A stretch of DNA of 7,038 bases from Streptomyces sp. NRRL WC-3549 (GTDB taxonomy: Bacteria; Actinomycetota; Actinomycetes; Streptomycetales; Streptomycetaceae), in contig NZ_KL585421.1 in assembly GCF_000721935.1 (NCBI RefSeq), positions 8,250 to 15,287 of the forward strand, read 5' to 3'. A program made the position numbers and the translations under genes. Positions 5,851 through 7,038 of this stretch are shown here, one piece after another (the first letter of the stretch is position 1; each line of letters opens with the position of its first letter). Below the pieces are notes generated by a model. That model saw only the letters and a list, made by a program, of their open reading frames with translations, did no database searches and was not told the origin of the DNA.

Positions 5851-5852
5851 TC

Positions 5853-6611
5853 TCAGGGCAGCAGCGACGCGATCGTCCGGGAAACCGAAGCGATCACCTG
5901 CGGCGCATGGTCGTTGAGGTAGAAGTGACCCCCGGAGTAGGTGTGCAGCTCGAACTCACCCTCCGTGTGTTCGGCCCACGACCCGACCTCGTCGACGCTC
6001 GCCTTGGGGTCATCGGTGCCCGTGTGCGCGTGAACGGGGGCCGCGAGGCGCGGGCCGTCGGTGTAGCGGTAGGTCTCCGCCGCCTTGTAGTCGCTGCGGA
6101 TGGCGGGAAGCACCATACGCATCAGCTCCTCGTCACCGAACACCTGGGCGCCGGTGCCGTTGAGCGAGCGCAGCTCCTCGATCATGCCGTCGTCATCACG
6201 CAGATGAACGGACTCCTCCCGGTGCCGGCAGGGAGCCCGCCGTCCGGACGCGAACAGCACGAGCGGGATCACACCCTTCTGCTCCAGCCGCAGTGCGACC
6301 TCGAAGCCGAGTGTGGCTCCCATGCTGTGCCCGAACAGCGCCAGCGGCCGGTCCGCCCACGCGAGTACCTGATCGGCCACCGCTTCGGCCAGGTCCGGCA
6401 GATTCTCGATGCACGACTCCGCGCGCCGGTCCTGCCTCCCCGGGTACTGCACGGAAAGCACATCGACCTCGGGCGCGAGCGCCTTGGAAACAGGGAAGTA
6501 GAACGGCGCGGACCCTCCGGCATGCGGGAGGCACACGAGCCTGGCCCTGGCGTCCTCGGAGGGGTGGAACCGCCGGATCCACAGGCTGGGGTCGGTGAGA
6601 TGCGCGGTCAC
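5853..6611 (-). CDS. Type II thioesterase (alpha/beta hydrolase)
   Basis: This 252-residue protein has the length and motifs of the stand-alone editing thioesterases of polyketide and peptide assembly lines, which release wrong or stalled acyl groups from carrier proteins. CLPHAGGSA (27-35) is the conserved early loop. The nucleophile elbow is GHSMG (94-98, Ser96). TGTDDP (197-202) supplies the catalytic aspartate, probably Asp201, and SGGHFYL (226-232) supplies His229, so the catalytic triad is complete. There is no signal peptide, so it is cytosolic. The start is GTG at 6611, with GAAAGGA upstream at a 6-nt spacing. The gene converges on the transferase operon and diverges from the dehydrogenase-like gene. 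Together with the transferase it points to a carrier-protein-based synthase nearby. Confidence 0.92.
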   Translation of the reverse strand: MTAHLTDPSLWIRRFHPSEDARARLVCLPHAGGSAPFYFPVSKALAPEVDVLSVQYPGRQDRRAESCIENLPDLAEAVADQVLAWADRPLALFGHSMGATLGFEVALRLEQKGVIPLVLFASGRRAPCRHREESVHLRDDDGMIEELRSLNGTGAQVFGDEELMRMVLPAIRSDYKAAETYRYTDGPRLAAPVHAHTGTDDPKASVDEVGSWAEHTEGEFELHTYSGGHFYLNDHAPQVIASVSRTIASLLP

Positions 6612-6761
6612 CTGACATCCTTTCGAGTCACGGGCCTGAGCGGGATCCCGCCCGGCCGAATGCCTCCATCACCCTTCCCGCCGCCGGCGATGGCGCACAA
6701 CCCCTATCCCTCCGGCTAGGGGTGGACCATCCACAGACAGACTCCTCACAGAAGGCAAGAA
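6612..6761. promoter_or_regulatory. Divergent promoter region between thioesterase and dehydrogenase-like genes
   Basis: This 150-bp gap must hold promoters for the thioesterase gene (leftward) and the dehydrogenase-like gene (rightward). Apart from the paired TAGGGG motifs at 6698-6725 I see no convincing -35 or -10 hexamers on either strand. Confidence 0.5.
6698..6725. promoter_or_regulatory. Inverted pair of TAGGGG motifs, candidate operator
   Basis: CCCCTA (6701-6706) and TAGGGG (6717-6722) form an inverted repeat with a 10-bp spacer. On the minus strand the left copy reads ATAGGGGTTG (6707-6698), pointing to the thioesterase. On the plus strand the right copy reads CTAGGGGTGG (6716-6725), pointing to the dehydrogenase-like gene. 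They resemble the ATAGGGGTG repeats at 4600-4628. Confidence 0.45.
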
Positions 6762-7038
6762 ATGGAACCCGTACCCTCCGCTGTCTCCGCCCCGACGCGC
6801 ATCTCAGGAAGCACCCGCCTCTACGCCGTTCTCGGGGACCCCGTCGCACAGGTCCGGGCACCGTCGCTCCTGAACCCTCTCTTCGCCCGCCTCGGCACCG
6901 ACGCGGTGCTGATTCCCGTGCACGTGGAACCGGACGACTTCGCCCAGGTCTTCCAGGGGCTCATACGGATGAAGAACCTGGACGGCATCCTCGTCACCAT
7001 CCCGCACAAGGCCGCGGCCCTGCGCCTCGCGGACGAGG
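6762..7038 (+). CDS. Shikimate dehydrogenase-like protein, N-terminal part (partial)
   Basis: The first 92 codons are present; the gene runs off the right edge. The reading RLYAVLGDPVAQV (19-31) followed by LVTIPHK (77-83) fits the N-terminal substrate-binding domain of the shikimate/quinate dehydrogenase family, which interconverts a ring ketone and alcohol with NAD(P)H. Lys83 matches the conserved catalytic lysine. The usual HSxSP substrate motif is replaced by QVRAP (30-34), so both serines that hold the shikimate carboxylate are missing. That suggests a different substrate, as in shikimate dehydrogenase-like paralogues. The ATG at 6762 has GAAGG 6 nt upstream. The first 18 residues are an unconserved extension. 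The NAD(P)-binding Rossmann domain lies outside the window. It probably works with the cyclase and dehydratase homologues on the other side of the thioesterase; this is inference. Confidence 0.85.
   Translation, partial: MEPVPSAVSAPTRISGSTRLYAVLGDPVAQVRAPSLLNPLFARLGTDAVLIPVHVEPDDFAQVFQGLIRMKNLDGILVTIPHKAAALRLADE

Noticed and set aside
5718..6719. Plus-strand open frame of about 330 codons opposite the thioesterase
   Set aside because: The minus strand carries a complete thioesterase triad; the plus frame starts inside hairpin sequence and has no domain.
1..7038. CRISPR arrays, tRNA or rRNA genes, insertion sequences
   Set aside because: I saw no regularly spaced repeats of the right size, no cloverleaf, and no transposase coding sequence or paired terminal repeats.

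Overview
The window looks like Streptomyces or a close actinobacterial relative. Base composition is high-GC throughout, and the coding regions favour G or C at the third codon position. The kinase gene contains one rare TTA codon. The protein types are typical of that group. The identification rests on sequence character only; no search was run.

Left part (1-2882): a two-component system on the minus strand, with a response regulator cut by the window edge and a histidine kinase carrying a duplicated membrane sensor module. A VC0807-like membrane protein diverges from it on the plus strand. The 182-bp gap between kinase and membrane gene holds a perfect inverted repeat that could be an operator. 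These genes look like general signalling and envelope genes and may flank the biosynthetic region rather than belong to it. A very long hairpin (2899-2985) separates them from the next block.

Right part (2990-7038): a biosynthetic region. A minus-strand pair overlapping by ATGA encodes a 3-dehydroquinate synthase-like cyclase and a type II 3-dehydroquinate dehydratase-like protein. Diverging from it is a plus-strand pair, also overlapping by ATGA: an Sfp/EntD-type phosphopantetheinyl transferase and a 72-residue DUF5988-like protein. After a hairpin-rich convergent gap comes a minus-strand type II thioesterase. Diverging from that is the start of a shikimate dehydrogenase-like gene, cut by the right edge.

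The phosphopantetheinyl transferase and the type II thioesterase are the usual priming and editing helpers of a polyketide or non-ribosomal peptide assembly line. Three shikimate-pathway-like enzymes in the same neighbourhood suggest that the cluster makes its own shikimate-type ring as a building block. All three differ from the usual primary-metabolism motifs at pocket positions: Lys to Arg in the cyclase, His to Ile in the dehydratase, and loss of both shikimate-binding serines in the dehydrogenase. The best hypothesis for something undescribed here is therefore a dedicated pathway to a modified shikimate-like unit. The end product cannot be named from this window. A motif reading (A/C)TAGGGGT occurs only in the two divergent promoter regions of this block, which suggests one shared pathway regulator.
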